A stretch of 64,000 nucleotides of DNA from Peribacillus cavernae (GTDB lineage Bacteria; Bacillota; Bacilli; Bacillales; DSM-1321). The stretch is taken from assembly GCF_003989135.1 (NCBI RefSeq), contig NZ_RYZZ01000010.1, positions 79,240-143,239 on the forward strand. Reading direction: 5' to 3'. Made by a program: the position numbers and the translations under genes. Position 1 is the stretch's first letter. Every line of letters begins with the position of its first letter. The notes below the pieces were generated by a model. The model saw only the letters and a program-made list of their open reading frames with translations. It was not told the origin of the DNA and did not search any database. Shown piece by piece: positions 9,160 through 17,984 of the stretch.

Positions 9160-9188
9160 TTGATGTTTGTCTGTGTATTTATTATAAT
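9160..9188 (+). promoter_or_regulatory. SigmaA promoter of rnpB
   Basis: TTGATG at 9160-9165 and TATAAT at 9183-9188 with a 17-base spacer, placing the transcription start a few bases upstream of the RNase P RNA 5' end. Confidence 0.8.
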
Positions 9189-9198
9189 AGGTTATGTT

Positions 9199-9606
9199 AT
9201 GCATTACGTTCAGGTAATTGCTGCAGCATTTTGCTGTAGAGGAAAGTCCATGCTCGCACGGGCTGCGATGCCCGTAGTGTTCGTGCCTGGCGAAAAAATA
9301 AGCCAGGGCAGCAAGGAAACTTGCTGACGGCAGGGATTATGCCTAAGTCCTTCGGGATATGGCATGAATACCTGTAAAGTGCCACAGTGACGGAGCCTTT
9401 TCAGAAATGAAAGGGGTGGAACGCGGTAAACCCCACGAGCGAGAAACCCAAATTATGGTAGGGGCACTTTCTTCCTTGGAAACGAACGAGGAGAAGGACA
9501 GGAGTATACTTGCTCTTGTAGATAGATGATTACCGCCGAAGTACGAGATGAATAATCGCTTGCAGTACTGAGGAACAAAACATGGCTTATAGAACGTTTT
9601 CATAAT
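9199..9606 (+). ncRNA. rnpB: RNase P RNA, Bacillus type (type B)
   Basis: Catalytic RNA of ribonuclease P, which trims the 5' leader of pre-tRNAs together with RnpA. The conserved blocks are present in order: GTAGAGGAAAGTCCATGCTC near the 5' end, the GCCAGGGCAG/CTGACGGCAGG region, GTGCCACAGTGACG, GGAACGCGGTAAACCCC, GAGCGAGAAACCCAAAT, TGTAGATAGATGATTACCGC and GGAACAAAACATGGCTTA at the 3' end. The length of about 408 bases fits type B. Ends are set by comparison with B. subtilis and may be off by a few bases. It is downstream of gpsB, as in B. subtilis. Confidence 0.95.
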
Positions 9607-9619
9607 TTTCTCCTAAAAG

Positions 9620-9650
9620 CAGCTCTCCTTTTCGAGGAGGGTTTTTATTT
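9620..9650 (+). terminator. Terminator of rnpB
   Basis: Short stem ctcct / aggag followed by GGGTTTTTATTT, just after the RNase P RNA. The following 230 bases up to ypsC are AT-rich and show no gene. Confidence 0.7.
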
Positions 9651-9883
9651 CGCCAAATTTCAAACAGCTGAATGAAGCCGCGATATCGGTAAAACATACA
9701 TACGCAAGAGTGTAAATACATTAATAAAGACGGAGACTCAACAAAAAAAGGAAGTTCAAGCAACCGAAATCAACAAATTGGCAAATTTGGCAACAAAATT
9801 GATATCTGAAATTTAGCAACAAATAAAAACAAAACAAGTTATAGACAGGATTCTGATCTTTTAAACAGGAAGTTGGTGGATGA

Positions 9884-11050
9884 ATGAAACAGTTTGATAT
9901 CATCGCAACAGCAGCAATGGGGCTAGAAGCCATCGTTGCTAAAGAAGTGCGTGATCTAGGTTATGACTGTGAAGTCGATAACAGTAAGATAATTTATAAA
10001 GGGAACGTAAAGGCGATTGCCAGATCCAACATGTGGCTCAGGACTGCTGACCGGGTTAAGATCAGAGTCGGTGAATTCAAGGCAACAAGCTTCGATGAAC
10101 TGTTTGAGAAAACGAAAGCGCTGAATTGGGAAGATTATTTGCCTGAAAGCGCGGAATTTCCAGTAAGCGGAAAGTCCATCAAGTCGGCTTTATTCAGCGT
10201 TTCGGATTGCCAGGCAATTGTAAAAAAAGCCATTGTAAACAGGCTGCAAACACATTACAATAGGACATCCTGGCTTGAAGAAAACGGCCCTCTGTTTAAA
10301 ATTGAGGTGGCCCTTCATAAAGACATCGCCACGTTGACCATCGATACAAGCGGAGCAGGCCTTCATAAACGCGGATATCGAACCGGACAGGGAGATGCGC
10401 CGTTAAAAGAAACGCTGGCAGCGGCGTTAATCAAGCTGACGAATTGGTATCCTGATAAACCGTTTATCGACCCGTTCATGGGATCAGGAACAATTCCGAT
10501 TGAAGCAGCGTTAATTGGCCAGAACATAGCTCCCGGCTTTAATCGTGAATTCCTTTCAGAAGAGTGGGATTGGATCGGAGAGAAAGTATGGGAAGAAGTG
10601 AGGATGGAAGCAGAGGACCTCGCGAAATATGACGCACCGCTGGATATCTCCGGATACGACATTGATCATAAAATGGTTGAGATTGCTAAAGCAAACAGCA
10701 TTGAAGCCGGCCTTGGCGACTTAATTACTTTCAAACAAATGCAAGTCAGGGATGTGGTGACACAAAAGCAACATGGCGTTATCGTCGGCAACCCTCCATA
10801 TGGTGAAAGGATTGGTGACAAAAAGGCAGTCGAACAAATGTATAGAGAGATGGGACAGGCCTTCAGCAAACTAGATACCTGGTCGATTTACATCATCACC
10901 TCTCACCCCGACTTTGAAAAGCTGTACGGTAAACCCGCTACGAAAAAACGTAAGCTGTTTAACGGTTTTATCAGAACGGATTACTACCAATACTGGGGAC
11001 AGAGGCCTTCGCGAAAACCGCATAACCACGCAAGTTCTAGCGATAAATAA
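9884..11050 (+). CDS. ypsC: YpsC, THUMP-domain class I RNA methyltransferase (RlmL-like)
   Basis: S-adenosylmethionine-dependent rRNA methyltransferase, related to the N2-guanosine methyltransferase half of E. coli RlmL. The 388 residues contain an N-terminal THUMP RNA-binding domain (about 1-160) and a UPF0020 methyltransferase domain. The latter has the SAM-site PFMGSGTIPIEAAL and the catalytic NPPYGERIGD. Length equals B. subtilis YpsC. The ATG follows GGAAG/GGTGG. The gene follows rnpB, as in B. subtilis. The substrate base was not tested here and is inferred from the family. Confidence 0.88.
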   Translation: MKQFDIIATAAMGLEAIVAKEVRDLGYDCEVDNSKIIYKGNVKAIARSNMWLRTADRVKIRVGEFKATSFDELFEKTKALNWEDYLPESAEFPVSGKSIKSALFSVSDCQAIVKKAIVNRLQTHYNRTSWLEENGPLFKIEVALHKDIATLTIDTSGAGLHKRGYRTGQGDAPLKETLAAALIKLTNWYPDKPFIDPFMGSGTIPIEAALIGQNIAPGFNREFLSEEWDWIGEKVWEEVRMEAEDLAKYDAPLDISGYDIDHKMVEIAKANSIEAGLGDLITFKQMQVRDVVTQKQHGVIVGNPPYGERIGDKKAVEQMYREMGQAFSKLDTWSIYIITSHPDFEKLYGKPATKKRKLFNGFIRTDYYQYWGQRPSRKPHNHASSSDK

Positions 11051-11168
11051 TATTCGTCTCAGTTATTTCGTATAGTATCCGGCATGTGTCTGCAATACTT
11101 TTTCGATAAATGAGTCGGAAAAGGAGACGCAGCAAAATGATATTAAAATTTGCAATTACGGAAAGAAG

Positions 11169-11198
11169 ACGTCACTCTTAACGGGGTGACGTTTTTTT
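11169..11198 (+). terminator. Rho-independent terminator downstream of ypsC
   Basis: Stem acgtcac / gtgacgt followed by seven T residues, about 120 bases after the ypsC stop. Confidence 0.8.
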
Positions 11199-11256
11199 GG
11201 TGTCAAAGAAGGGGAAAGTCTCAAATTTGTAGAATTAGTTTAAAGGAGGTGTATAT

Positions 11257-11496
11257 ATGCGGGAAGGTAATAAGATTACAGGGACTCTTAAGTGTAAAGA
11301 ATGCGGCAAGGTTAACGAATGGTATTACATTACTGCTGATAATAGTAATTCGGGTAAAGATAATACTTTTATTATCGATACGACTAAAGCTGCGGCTACT
11401 CGAACGAAAGGTAGACGGGAACAACCGGAAGAGTTTAGAATATACTGCAAAGGATGCGATCGCACTATATTCTTTGAGTATAATGAAAAGGAGTAG
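11257..11496 (+). CDS. Small zinc-ribbon-like protein
   Basis: A 79-residue protein with paired CxxC motifs (CKECGK near the N-terminus, CKGCDR near the C-terminus) separated by about 45 residues, which should form one zinc-binding knuckle pair. The middle is Thr/Asn-rich with a basic patch (RTKGRREQ). An AAAGGAGGTG site lies 7 bases before the ATG. It is flanked by terminators on both sides, so it is its own transcription unit. No family is recognised; a phage-type or stand-alone zinc-ribbon protein is possible. Confidence 0.65.
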   Translation: MREGNKITGTLKCKECGKVNEWYYITADNSNSGKDNTFIIDTTKAAATRTKGRREQPEEFRIYCKGCDRTIFFEYNEKE

Positions 11497-11524
11497 CGCT
11501 GACCTTAGGGTTGGCGTTTCTTTA
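11497..11524 (+). terminator. Terminator after the zinc-ribbon gene
   Basis: Stem cgctgacc / ggttggcg (with G-U pairs) and a TTTCTTT tail starting just after the stop codon. Confidence 0.7.
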
Positions 11525-11710
11525 TTACCGGCGGCTTCCTTCTTTTTTATCCAACCATCACAAATAACCAGCTCCGCGAATGCTTAACAGCTTCCCTCGA
11601 AATCAATCGCGACCAAACTCCTTGTATCAATGAATATGCATTATACCGGGACAACAAAAAGGAGAGAATACGTTCTGCCGTTTAGTGAATGAGCAGGTAT
11701 AAGCTTCTTA

Positions 11711-11746
11711 TTTTTCGCATAAACTAAACATATCTTTGTGCGAAAA
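11711..11746 (+). promoter_or_regulatory. Leader hairpin upstream of the small gene at 11762
   Basis: tttttcgcataaa at 11711-11723 pairs with tttgtgcgaaaaa at 11734-11746 with one mismatch; the hairpin ends right before the GGGGG ribosome binding site. It could sequester or expose the site, but lacks the GC-rich stem and T-run of a terminator. Confidence 0.35.
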
Positions 11747-11761
11747 AAGGGGGTAGTGACT

Positions 11762-11938
11762 GTGGATACAAAATTATTGGATTTTGATTTGATTACAAAG
11801 GCTTTGTATACTTCCTATGAATCATTAAAACTTGATGGTGATGAGGACAGATGCCTGGTTCAAATAAAAGATGCTGAAAAGAACCTTTATCAAGCACTGT
11901 CATTTCATCTCCAGGGTGATAAAAGAAAAGACGATTAA
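11762..11938 (+). CDS. Small acidic hypothetical protein
   Basis: A 58-residue soluble protein with a predicted helix-turn-helix pair of amphipathic helices (LLDFDLITKALYTSYESL; KDAEKNLYQALSFHL). It has no recognised motif. The GTG at 11762 lies 8 bases after a GGGGG site and is preferred over the GTG at 11738, which sits inside the upstream hairpin. The gene lies just before ypvA and ends at its own terminator. Function unknown. Confidence 0.5.
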   Translation: MDTKLLDFDLITKALYTSYESLKLDGDEDRCLVQIKDAEKNLYQALSFHLQGDKRKDD

Positions 11939-11952
11939 CCATAATTCAAAAA

Positions 11953-12012
11953 GTTGGACCTTCTGGAGCGGCAAGGAATCGTTTCACTTCAGAGGGACCG
12001 GCTCTTTTTTTG
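11953..12012 (+). terminator. Terminator between 11938 and ypvA
   Basis: A long imperfect stem (agttggaccttctg / cagagggaccggct) followed by CTTTTTTTG. Confidence 0.7.
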
Positions 12013-12138
12013 ATATCAGTCAAGTTTTTTCCTTGACTCCTTCTTTATAATAGGTGATAATTAAAATTTGTATTTATCATAATTTGAACAGCTAAGAGCT
12101 TTGCTATGTAGCTTGTACGATATAGAGGGGTGAACAGG

Positions 12139-14058
12139 ATGCTGCAGACGCTGCCTTTTCCAATTACGAAGGATGATTCTTTTTATAACAAGCTTTCTGA
12201 GTGGATTGGAGATGTATTTTACGATATTCTGCCTGAAAAAGGGTTTGAAGAACGCGATGAGCAGATTTTTATGGCGTTTCAACTTGAAAAGGCCTTTAAA
12301 GAAAAATCGATTGCTTTTGCCGAGGCCGGTGTAGGAACTGGAAAAACACTGGTCTATTTACTTTATGCCATCTGCTATGCCCGTTACACGAATAAACCTG
12401 CTATCATTTCCTGTGCTGATGAAACCCTCATAGAACAACTGGTGAAAGAAGGAGGCGATATCCAGAAGCTTAAAAGTGCGCTCGATATCTCGGTGGATGT
12501 TCGTCTGGCAAAGTATCATGATCAATATGTTTGCCTCAAAAAACTGAACCAGGCTGTCGAGACGGTCGATTCGGAAGGCATTGACCAACTGTATGATGAA
12601 CTGCCGAAGTTCGTCCATAACGGAGCCTCCACCTCCATGTCGGCTTACACTCCTTACGGCGACCGCAAACAGTACCCATACTTAAACGACGAAGACTGGG
12701 CAAAGGTTGGCTGGGACCAGCTTCAAAATTGTTTTACATGTGATTTGCGCCATCGCTGCGGCCAGACACTTTCGCGGGATCATTACCGCAAGTCAAGCGA
12801 CTTGATCATCTGTTCCCACGACTTCTTCATGGAGCATATCTGGACAAAAGATAAAAGAAAGCGTGAAGGACAGCTCCCGCTGCTTCCTGAACATAGCACG
12901 GTCATCTTTGATGAAGGGCATTTGCTGGAATTTTCAGCGCAAAAAGCATTGACCTATAAAATTGGCGAGACTACTCTCGCCAATGTCCTGCAGTCACTGA
13001 CTGCTAATAATGTCCGCGATGAAACGCTCTATGTCATCGAGGAACTAATTGATCTGAATGAAAAGTTTTTCAACTTCCTTGGCAAAATTGCCATTCCTGT
13101 TCAGGGTTCCAATCGATACCAGATACCTGGTTCTGACCAAATCAGCCATTTTGCCCACAAGCTTCACCAAAAGGTTGAAGAACTGGAAGAAAGCCTTGTA
13201 TTTGAAGCGGAAATGCATACCATCAATGAATATGACTTGAAAGTTACCGAAGAATATCTGGAACAGCTGGGCTATTCCCTTTCGCTGTTTCTACAAAATC
13301 AGCAGGCCGTGACCTGGTTTGAGGAAAATGAAGGGGCAAAAACCCTGGTAATCATGCCAAGGTTGGTGAAAGATATCTTGGCAGAAGAAGTATTTTCAAA
13401 AAAAATACCTTATATCTTTTCGTCTGCAACGCTTTCCGAAAATAAATCCTTTGACTACATTGCAGACAGCCTGGGCATCAAAAGTTATATGAGCTTCTCC
13501 GTGGACTCGCCTTTTGAGTACGATGAAGCAATGAGGATCTCCATGCCGGTATTTGAAAATGATAATCTCGCGGAAAAAATGGCGTACACGTTAAAAAGCA
13601 TCGAGCAGGAGCAAGGGAGAACGCTTGTCTTATTCCGTTCCAAAGAAGAACTGCAATGGTTTAAGGACAACTCGCTGCCTTCGAACTATCCCTTTTATTT
13701 CGAAGGTGAAGCGGAAATCAGTGACCTTGTGAAAAGGTTCCAGGAAGAGAAGCATTCGGTATTATTTTCCTACCATCTCTGGGAGGGACTTGATATCCCG
13801 GGAGATTCCCTGAAAAATGTCGTAATCTTTTCGCTGCCTTTCCCGCCTCATGATCCTGTGTTTGAAGCAAAGCGAGGATCAACTGAAAATCCTTTTGAAC
13901 AGGTTGATTTGCCATATATGCTGCTTCGTTTACGCCAGGGAATCGGCCGTCTCATCCGGACGTCGCATGATTCAGGAACTGTACACATTCTCACAGAGAA
14001 AAACCTGCCGGAAAAGGTCTTGAACAAAATTGTTTCGGTCCTGCCTACAGCACCGTAA
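12139..14058 (+). CDS. ypvA: DinG/XPD-like ATP-dependent helicase YpvA
   Basis: Superfamily 2 helicase of about 639 residues, equal in length to B. subtilis YpvA. Motifs: Walker A GVGTGKT near residue 68, DEAH-like box VIFDEGH, and motif VI LRQGIGRLIRT near the end. A cysteine set (YVCLKKL, then CFTCDLRHRCG) between motifs I and II marks the 4Fe-4S cluster of XPD/DinG helicases, which unwind 5'-3' on damaged or structured DNA. The ATG at 12139 follows AGAGGGGTGA; the GTG at 12130 is inside that site. The role in repair is inferred from the family. Confidence 0.88.
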   Translation: MLQTLPFPITKDDSFYNKLSEWIGDVFYDILPEKGFEERDEQIFMAFQLEKAFKEKSIAFAEAGVGTGKTLVYLLYAICYARYTNKPAIISCADETLIEQLVKEGGDIQKLKSALDISVDVRLAKYHDQYVCLKKLNQAVETVDSEGIDQLYDELPKFVHNGASTSMSAYTPYGDRKQYPYLNDEDWAKVGWDQLQNCFTCDLRHRCGQTLSRDHYRKSSDLIICSHDFFMEHIWTKDKRKREGQLPLLPEHSTVIFDEGHLLEFSAQKALTYKIGETTLANVLQSLTANNVRDETLYVIEELIDLNEKFFNFLGKIAIPVQGSNRYQIPGSDQISHFAHKLHQKVEELEESLVFEAEMHTINEYDLKVTEEYLEQLGYSLSLFLQNQQAVTWFEENEGAKTLVIMPRLVKDILAEEVFSKKIPYIFSSATLSENKSFDYIADSLGIKSYMSFSVDSPFEYDEAMRISMPVFENDNLAEKMAYTLKSIEQEQGRTLVLFRSKEELQWFKDNSLPSNYPFYFEGEAEISDLVKRFQEEKHSVLFSYHLWEGLDIPGDSLKNVVIFSLPFPPHDPVFEAKRGSTENPFEQVDLPYMLLRLRQGIGRLIRTSHDSGTVHILTEKNLPEKVLNKIVSVLPTAP

Positions 14059-14164
14059 AAGGAAAAGCGGCTCTGCTTTTTACTGTAGAGCGTTTGCACT
14101 TGTCTGTCCAGCAGGCGACCAAACAATGATCCATCCTAAAAAGTAACATTCATTCTTTAAAGTT

Positions 14165-14193
14165 GAAAACCGGGGTGACCCGGTTTTCTTGTT
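14165..14193. terminator. Bidirectional terminator between ypvA and the GNAT gene
   Basis: Perfect 10-bp stem gaaaaccggg / cccggttttc with a gtga loop and T-rich tail. Confidence 0.85.
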
Positions 14194-14218
14194 ATTTAAA
14201 GGGTTTTTGACAGAATAT

Positions 14219-15388
14219 TTAAAAGAAGTCAGTGATGAACGGCTGCCGTTTTGGCAACAGTGAATCTAATCTTTGAACCTCTTCAAACATTCCCGATACC
14301 AGACCAATTTCCTGCAACCTGCTTGGACGCATATAGCCGAACATGGCAGCGGCCAAAGCGTTGATATCTATCTGGATTCCGGCCTTTTCGTATTTAGGGA
14401 TATCTTCTGTATTCAACATAGTGACTTCGCCGTCTTTAAGGAGCATGGATTGATTATTCCAGTCTGCGAAAGAATCGGTAATATGTATGACAACTTCCTC
14501 TTCAAGACCTTTCCATTCGAAATCATATTGTTTGAAAAATGAGCCTACATCGACGATGCGCGCCATAAAATAAGGTGTTACTTCCGTTTTGACCCTTGGT
14601 TCCACAAGACTGAAGATTAACGGATTATTTTCATAGCTTGTCAATTCTACCTCAGCCAGCATCGAATCGTGCTGGCAGATAAAATTCCATAAACCAGATC
14701 TGGCTTCATTTTCCAACACAACAAACTCGCCAATGGTCATTTTGTGATTTTTGATTTGATAAAGCATATATCCGGCTGCTTTGCCTTCCTGATCATAATA
14801 AACGGCAGCTTTGCTGCCTCCGTAGGTAGAAGTGAGCCACCAGTACTTGTCCCGGGCGAGCATGCCGTTAAATTGTCCGGCAAAACGGTGATAAACCAGC
14901 TCCATTTCCTTTGGATAAGAACCATGCGTGAACCGTTTAACAGTACCGGGAACTTGTTCTTTCCTCACGAGATCGGATTTTGTGAGCGTCGACTTTGACC
15001 TGCTTGCAAATAGCTCCCACCCATACTTCCTGTAAAATGACTCGGAGAAAGGATGCAGCATGGAAATGCTGTAGCCATGATCCTTCATATATCGAAGGGA
15101 ATGTGACAGCATTTCTTTCACATTCCCTTTTCTCCGATATTCAGGATAAGTGGCTACACCGGCGACGCCAGCCATTTTGAGGACATTCCTGCCGAGGTAT
15201 ACTTCTAGCGGAATCAGGTGAAGCTTTGCCGCGATACTGCCGTTTTCCAATATACCGAATAATTTGTGCTTCTCAAGATCTTTCAGACGCTTCTCAATAT
15301 CCTCTTCAGGTACTTGATATTTAAAGGCATATTCGGACAAGGCAATCGTCTCGCGGTAGTGACTTTCTTTTAACGTGAGCACGTTCAT
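14219..15388 (-). CDS. Eis-like GNAT-family N-acetyltransferase
   Basis: Acetyl-CoA-dependent acetyltransferase of the Eis type: a GNAT domain in the first 150 residues, a second GNAT-like half, and a C-terminal SCP2-like domain (about 290-389). The acetyl-CoA loop is visible as VATYPEYRRKGNVKEML. The following HGYSISMLHPFSESFYRKYG is typical of this group, whose members acetylate aminoglycosides or peptide lysines. The ATG has an AAAGGAA site. It is convergent with ypvA. The natural substrate cannot be read from the sequence. Confidence 0.85.
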   Translation of the reverse strand: MNVLTLKESHYRETIALSEYAFKYQVPEEDIEKRLKDLEKHKLFGILENGSIAAKLHLIPLEVYLGRNVLKMAGVAGVATYPEYRRKGNVKEMLSHSLRYMKDHGYSISMLHPFSESFYRKYGWELFASRSKSTLTKSDLVRKEQVPGTVKRFTHGSYPKEMELVYHRFAGQFNGMLARDKYWWLTSTYGGSKAAVYYDQEGKAAGYMLYQIKNHKMTIGEFVVLENEARSGLWNFICQHDSMLAEVELTSYENNPLIFSLVEPRVKTEVTPYFMARIVDVGSFFKQYDFEWKGLEEEVVIHITDSFADWNNQSMLLKDGEVTMLNTEDIPKYEKAGIQIDINALAAAMFGYMRPSRLQEIGLVSGMFEEVQRLDSLLPKRQPFITDFF

Positions 15389-15431
15389 CTGATCATTCCT
15401 TTCTACATGACACTTTCCTATTAGCAGTTTC

Positions 15432-15599
15432 CTATTCTAGCATATTCGCAGGGTTATTTCTTGTTTTTGGTGCAGTCTTCTTCTTGTTCGCACAGCTAAA
15501 GCATTCCAGGCTTTTTCCGTCTGACACACCATCGAGAAAGCCATCCCGGCAATAGACCTTTTTTCCACAGTCGCTGCAGTGACCAATAAATTCAACCAT
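15432..15599 (-). CDS. Small zinc-finger protein (55 aa)
   Basis: A compact protein with four well-placed cysteines: HCSDCGKKVYC at residues 7-17 and CFSC at 33-36, which should bind one zinc ion, then a basic Lys/Thr/Asn tail. AGGAAAGGAAG precedes the ATG. It lies between the GNAT gene and the divergent ypwA. No family name is recognised; the zinc site is inferred from Cys spacing. Confidence 0.6.
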   Translation of the reverse strand: MVEFIGHCSDCGKKVYCRDGFLDGVSDGKSLECFSCANKKKTAPKTRNNPANMLE

Positions 15600-15694
15600 T
15601 GTTTTCACTTCCTTTCCTGTAGGTAGCTAAATAATGGCAATATCACCTTTATTATATGATAAAATAAAACCGTAATGCAAAAGGAGGAATCGAT

Positions 15695-17215
15695 ATGACA
15701 GCCGTAATAGAAATGGTAGAGAAAGAGTTTTTAGAGTATGTGAAAAAGATTTCCGCTTATGGCGAGGCACTGGGACTCATTTACTGGGATCTGCGGACAG
15801 GAGCCCCGAAAAAAGGAGTCGACCAGCGATCTGAAGTTGTTGGCATGCTATCTGGTGAAGTATTTACCATGTCAACAAGCGAAGAGATGGCAACATTTAT
15901 AACCAGCCTTTCGTCTGAGGAAGCAAAAACGGCACTCTCGCAAACAACAAATAAAATAGTTGAAGAATGCAAAAAGGAATATGACAGGAACAAGAAAATT
16001 CCTGCCGAAGAATATAAGGAATTTGTCGTGCTGCAATCAAAAGCGGAAAGCGTCTGGGAAGATGCAAGGGAAGCAAACGATTTTGCGATGTTTCAACCGT
16101 ATCTGGAAAAGATCGTAGCGTACACAAGGAAATTCGTTGACTACTGGGGCTATGAAGACAACCCATATAATACCCTGCTGGATATGTACGAACCGGGAAT
16201 GACCGTGGACGTCCTTGATCGGGTATTTAGTGAACTGCGCGAACGAATCGTTCCATTGGTTAAGGCGATATCTGAAAGTGAAAACAAGCCTGAGACCTCA
16301 TTCCTGTTTAAAAAATTCCCGAAAGAAAAACAAAAAGAATTCAGCCTTGAAATCCTTAAACAGCTTGGCTACAACTTCGAAGCAGGCCGTTTGGATGAAA
16401 CGGTCCATCCGTTTGCAACGGGGATCAACATTGGCGATGTACGGATCACAACCCGTTATGATGAACATGATTTTAGAGGCGCGGTTTTCGGAACGATCCA
16501 CGAATGCGGCCATGCGATTTATGAACAGAACATTGCTGAAGAATTGACAGGAACGTTATTGGATGATGGCACTTCGATGGGAATCCATGAATCCCAGTCG
16601 CTATTCTTTGAAAACTTTGTCGGCCGAAATTACAGCTTTTGGAAAAAACAATATGACCTGCTGAAGCAGTATGCCCCAGGCCAATTTGATCATGTAGAAC
16701 TTGATGACTTCTATCGTGCCATTAACGAATCGAAGCCGTCTTTAATCCGCGTTGATTCAGATGAACTTACATACCCACTGCATATCATGATCCGTTATGA
16801 AATCGAGAAAGCATTATTTAATCATGAATTGGAAGTCAAGGATCTGCCGGAAGTATGGAATAAGAAATACGAAGAATACCTGGGAATTACCCCGGAAAAT
16901 GATGCGGTAGGAGTGCTTCAGGATGTCCACTGGTCAGGCGGCAGCTTTGGTTATTTCCCTTCATATGCGCTTGGATATATGTATGCTGCACAAATTAAGC
17001 AGGCAATGATTAGGGATTTGCCTGAATTCGACCAGCTTCTGGAAGCAGGCAACATTACGCCGATAAAAAATTGGCTCAACGAAAAAGTTCACCAATTCGG
17101 AAAAACGAAAAAACCATTAGAAATCCTTGAAACCATCACGGGTGAAGGCCTGAATGCGAAATATCTAATACAATATCTTGAAGAAAAGTACAGCAGTGTT
17201 TATCGATTGAACTAA
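15695..17215 (+). CDS. ypwA: Metallo-carboxypeptidase, M32 (Taq) family YpwA
   Basis: Zinc carboxypeptidase that releases C-terminal residues from peptides in the cytoplasm. The 506 residues match the M32 length and are largely helical. The zinc motif HECGHAIYEQ (HExxH) lies near residue 270, followed by the third-ligand region GIHESQSLFFEN and the family's DELTYPLHIMIRYEIEKAL and HWSGGSFGYFPSYALGYMYA. The ATG follows AAAGGAGGAATCGAT. Same neighbourhood as in B. subtilis (ypvA, ypwA). Confidence 0.93.
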   Translation: MTAVIEMVEKEFLEYVKKISAYGEALGLIYWDLRTGAPKKGVDQRSEVVGMLSGEVFTMSTSEEMATFITSLSSEEAKTALSQTTNKIVEECKKEYDRNKKIPAEEYKEFVVLQSKAESVWEDAREANDFAMFQPYLEKIVAYTRKFVDYWGYEDNPYNTLLDMYEPGMTVDVLDRVFSELRERIVPLVKAISESENKPETSFLFKKFPKEKQKEFSLEILKQLGYNFEAGRLDETVHPFATGINIGDVRITTRYDEHDFRGAVFGTIHECGHAIYEQNIAEELTGTLLDDGTSMGIHESQSLFFENFVGRNYSFWKKQYDLLKQYAPGQFDHVELDDFYRAINESKPSLIRVDSDELTYPLHIMIRYEIEKALFNHELEVKDLPEVWNKKYEEYLGITPENDAVGVLQDVHWSGGSFGYFPSYALGYMYAAQIKQAMIRDLPEFDQLLEAGNITPIKNWLNEKVHQFGKTKKPLEILETITGEGLNAKYLIQYLEEKYSSVYRLN

Positions 17216-17317
17216 GTGACAGATTTTACAAGTATATATCAATCAAATAAATAATCAGCAACAATTTCTTCTTCGAGGAATATAATGAAATTATATTACG
17301 TTAGAAGGAAAGTGGAC

Positions 17318-17449
17318 ATGTTGGAAAAAAAATATTGCTTGCATTGCCGTACGATCCAGGATGAAGCAAAGATTTGCAAAATTTGTGGCAGAGATCAGTT
17401 TCAATCCATTATCATCCACGTGCAGTACCATTCGCAAACGGATAAATAA
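17318..17449 (+). CDS. Small zinc-ribbon protein (43 aa)
   Basis: Residues 7-10 CLHC and 20-23 CKIC form a classic CxxC...CxxC zinc ribbon in a 43-residue protein with a polar tail (HVQYHSQTDK). AAGGAAAG lies 5 bases before the ATG; an in-frame ATG at 17285 has no site. A terminator follows immediately. Function unknown. Confidence 0.5.
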   Translation: MLEKKYCLHCRTIQDEAKICKICGRDQFQSIIIHVQYHSQTDK

Positions 17450-17490
17450 AAAGAACTTCATTTTTCGGAAAATGGAGTTCTTTTTATTCT
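17448..17490. terminator. Bidirectional terminator
   Basis: Stem aaagaacttcatttt / aaaatggagttcttt with a tcgg loop and T-tracts on both strands, between the 43-aa gene and the convergent membrane protein. Confidence 0.85.
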
Positions 17491-17504
17491 TAGTGACAAA
17501 GAAA

Positions 17505-17969
17505 TCAGACCCTGTAAGAAAAGCGTAAGAGAAGGGAGGACAACAGAGAAAGTAATGTGAGAAAAAGCGTGATAAGAATGATATTGCGGTCAAGCAATGT
17601 GCTAAATTGAGATGGCAGGCCGCACAAGGATGGATCTATGATGACTGCAGCCAGCATGGTTCCCATTAGTGATCCAATAGTTCCGTTAAACAATCCGATA
17701 ATCAATGATTGAAACGTAATAAGGATGCCGTATGACAGGCCAATTATGCTTCCGGCAGCAGCTGAAATAAATATCAGAACACTGAATGACACAGGCAGCG
17801 TAAAAAATAACGCTGTTCCCAAAGATAAACTGAATATTAGGCTTGCACTGAAAGAAATAGTCATGCCGTACCGGTCAGTAAACAGTTTGCGTTTTTTCTT
17901 CATGGTAAGGAAAAGAACGGCAGGAATAAGAATATTGATTCCAAGCATCGTGTATAAGTAAAGAATCAT
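17505..17969 (-). CDS. Small integral membrane protein, copy B of a pair
   Basis: A 154-residue protein with about four or five hydrophobic segments. Its middle (GTIGSLMGTMLAAV and GMTISFSASLIFSLSLGT) is related to the neighbouring upstream protein (GMTISMVAGGFFAF; NGLMMGMMSPMVGAV), so the two probably arose by tandem duplication and may form a heteromeric complex. The ATG has ACGGAGGGATG. Only 15 bases separate it from the upstream gene, so they are one operon. No transport motif or known family is recognised. Confidence 0.6.
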   Translation of the reverse strand: MILYLYTMLGINILIPAVLFLTMKKKRKLFTDRYGMTISFSASLIFSLSLGTALFFTLPVSFSVLIFISAAAGSIIGLSYGILITFQSLIIGLFNGTIGSLMGTMLAAVIIDPSLCGLPSQFSTLLDRNIILITLFLTLLSLLSSLLLRFSYRV

Positions 17970-17984
17970 CTATACATCCCTCCG

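Noticed and set aside
9721..9933. 70-residue minus-strand frame over the ypsC start
   Set aside because: Overlaps the ypsC ribosome binding site and start; no binding site of its own.
11137..11181. 14-codon frame behind AAGGAGA after ypsC
   Set aside because: Its end overlaps the terminator stem and it is too short to support, although a leader peptide is possible.
11520..11685. Open stretch of about 54 codons ending in a TAG
   Set aside because: No start codon or binding site; it may be a gene remnant but nothing was recognised.
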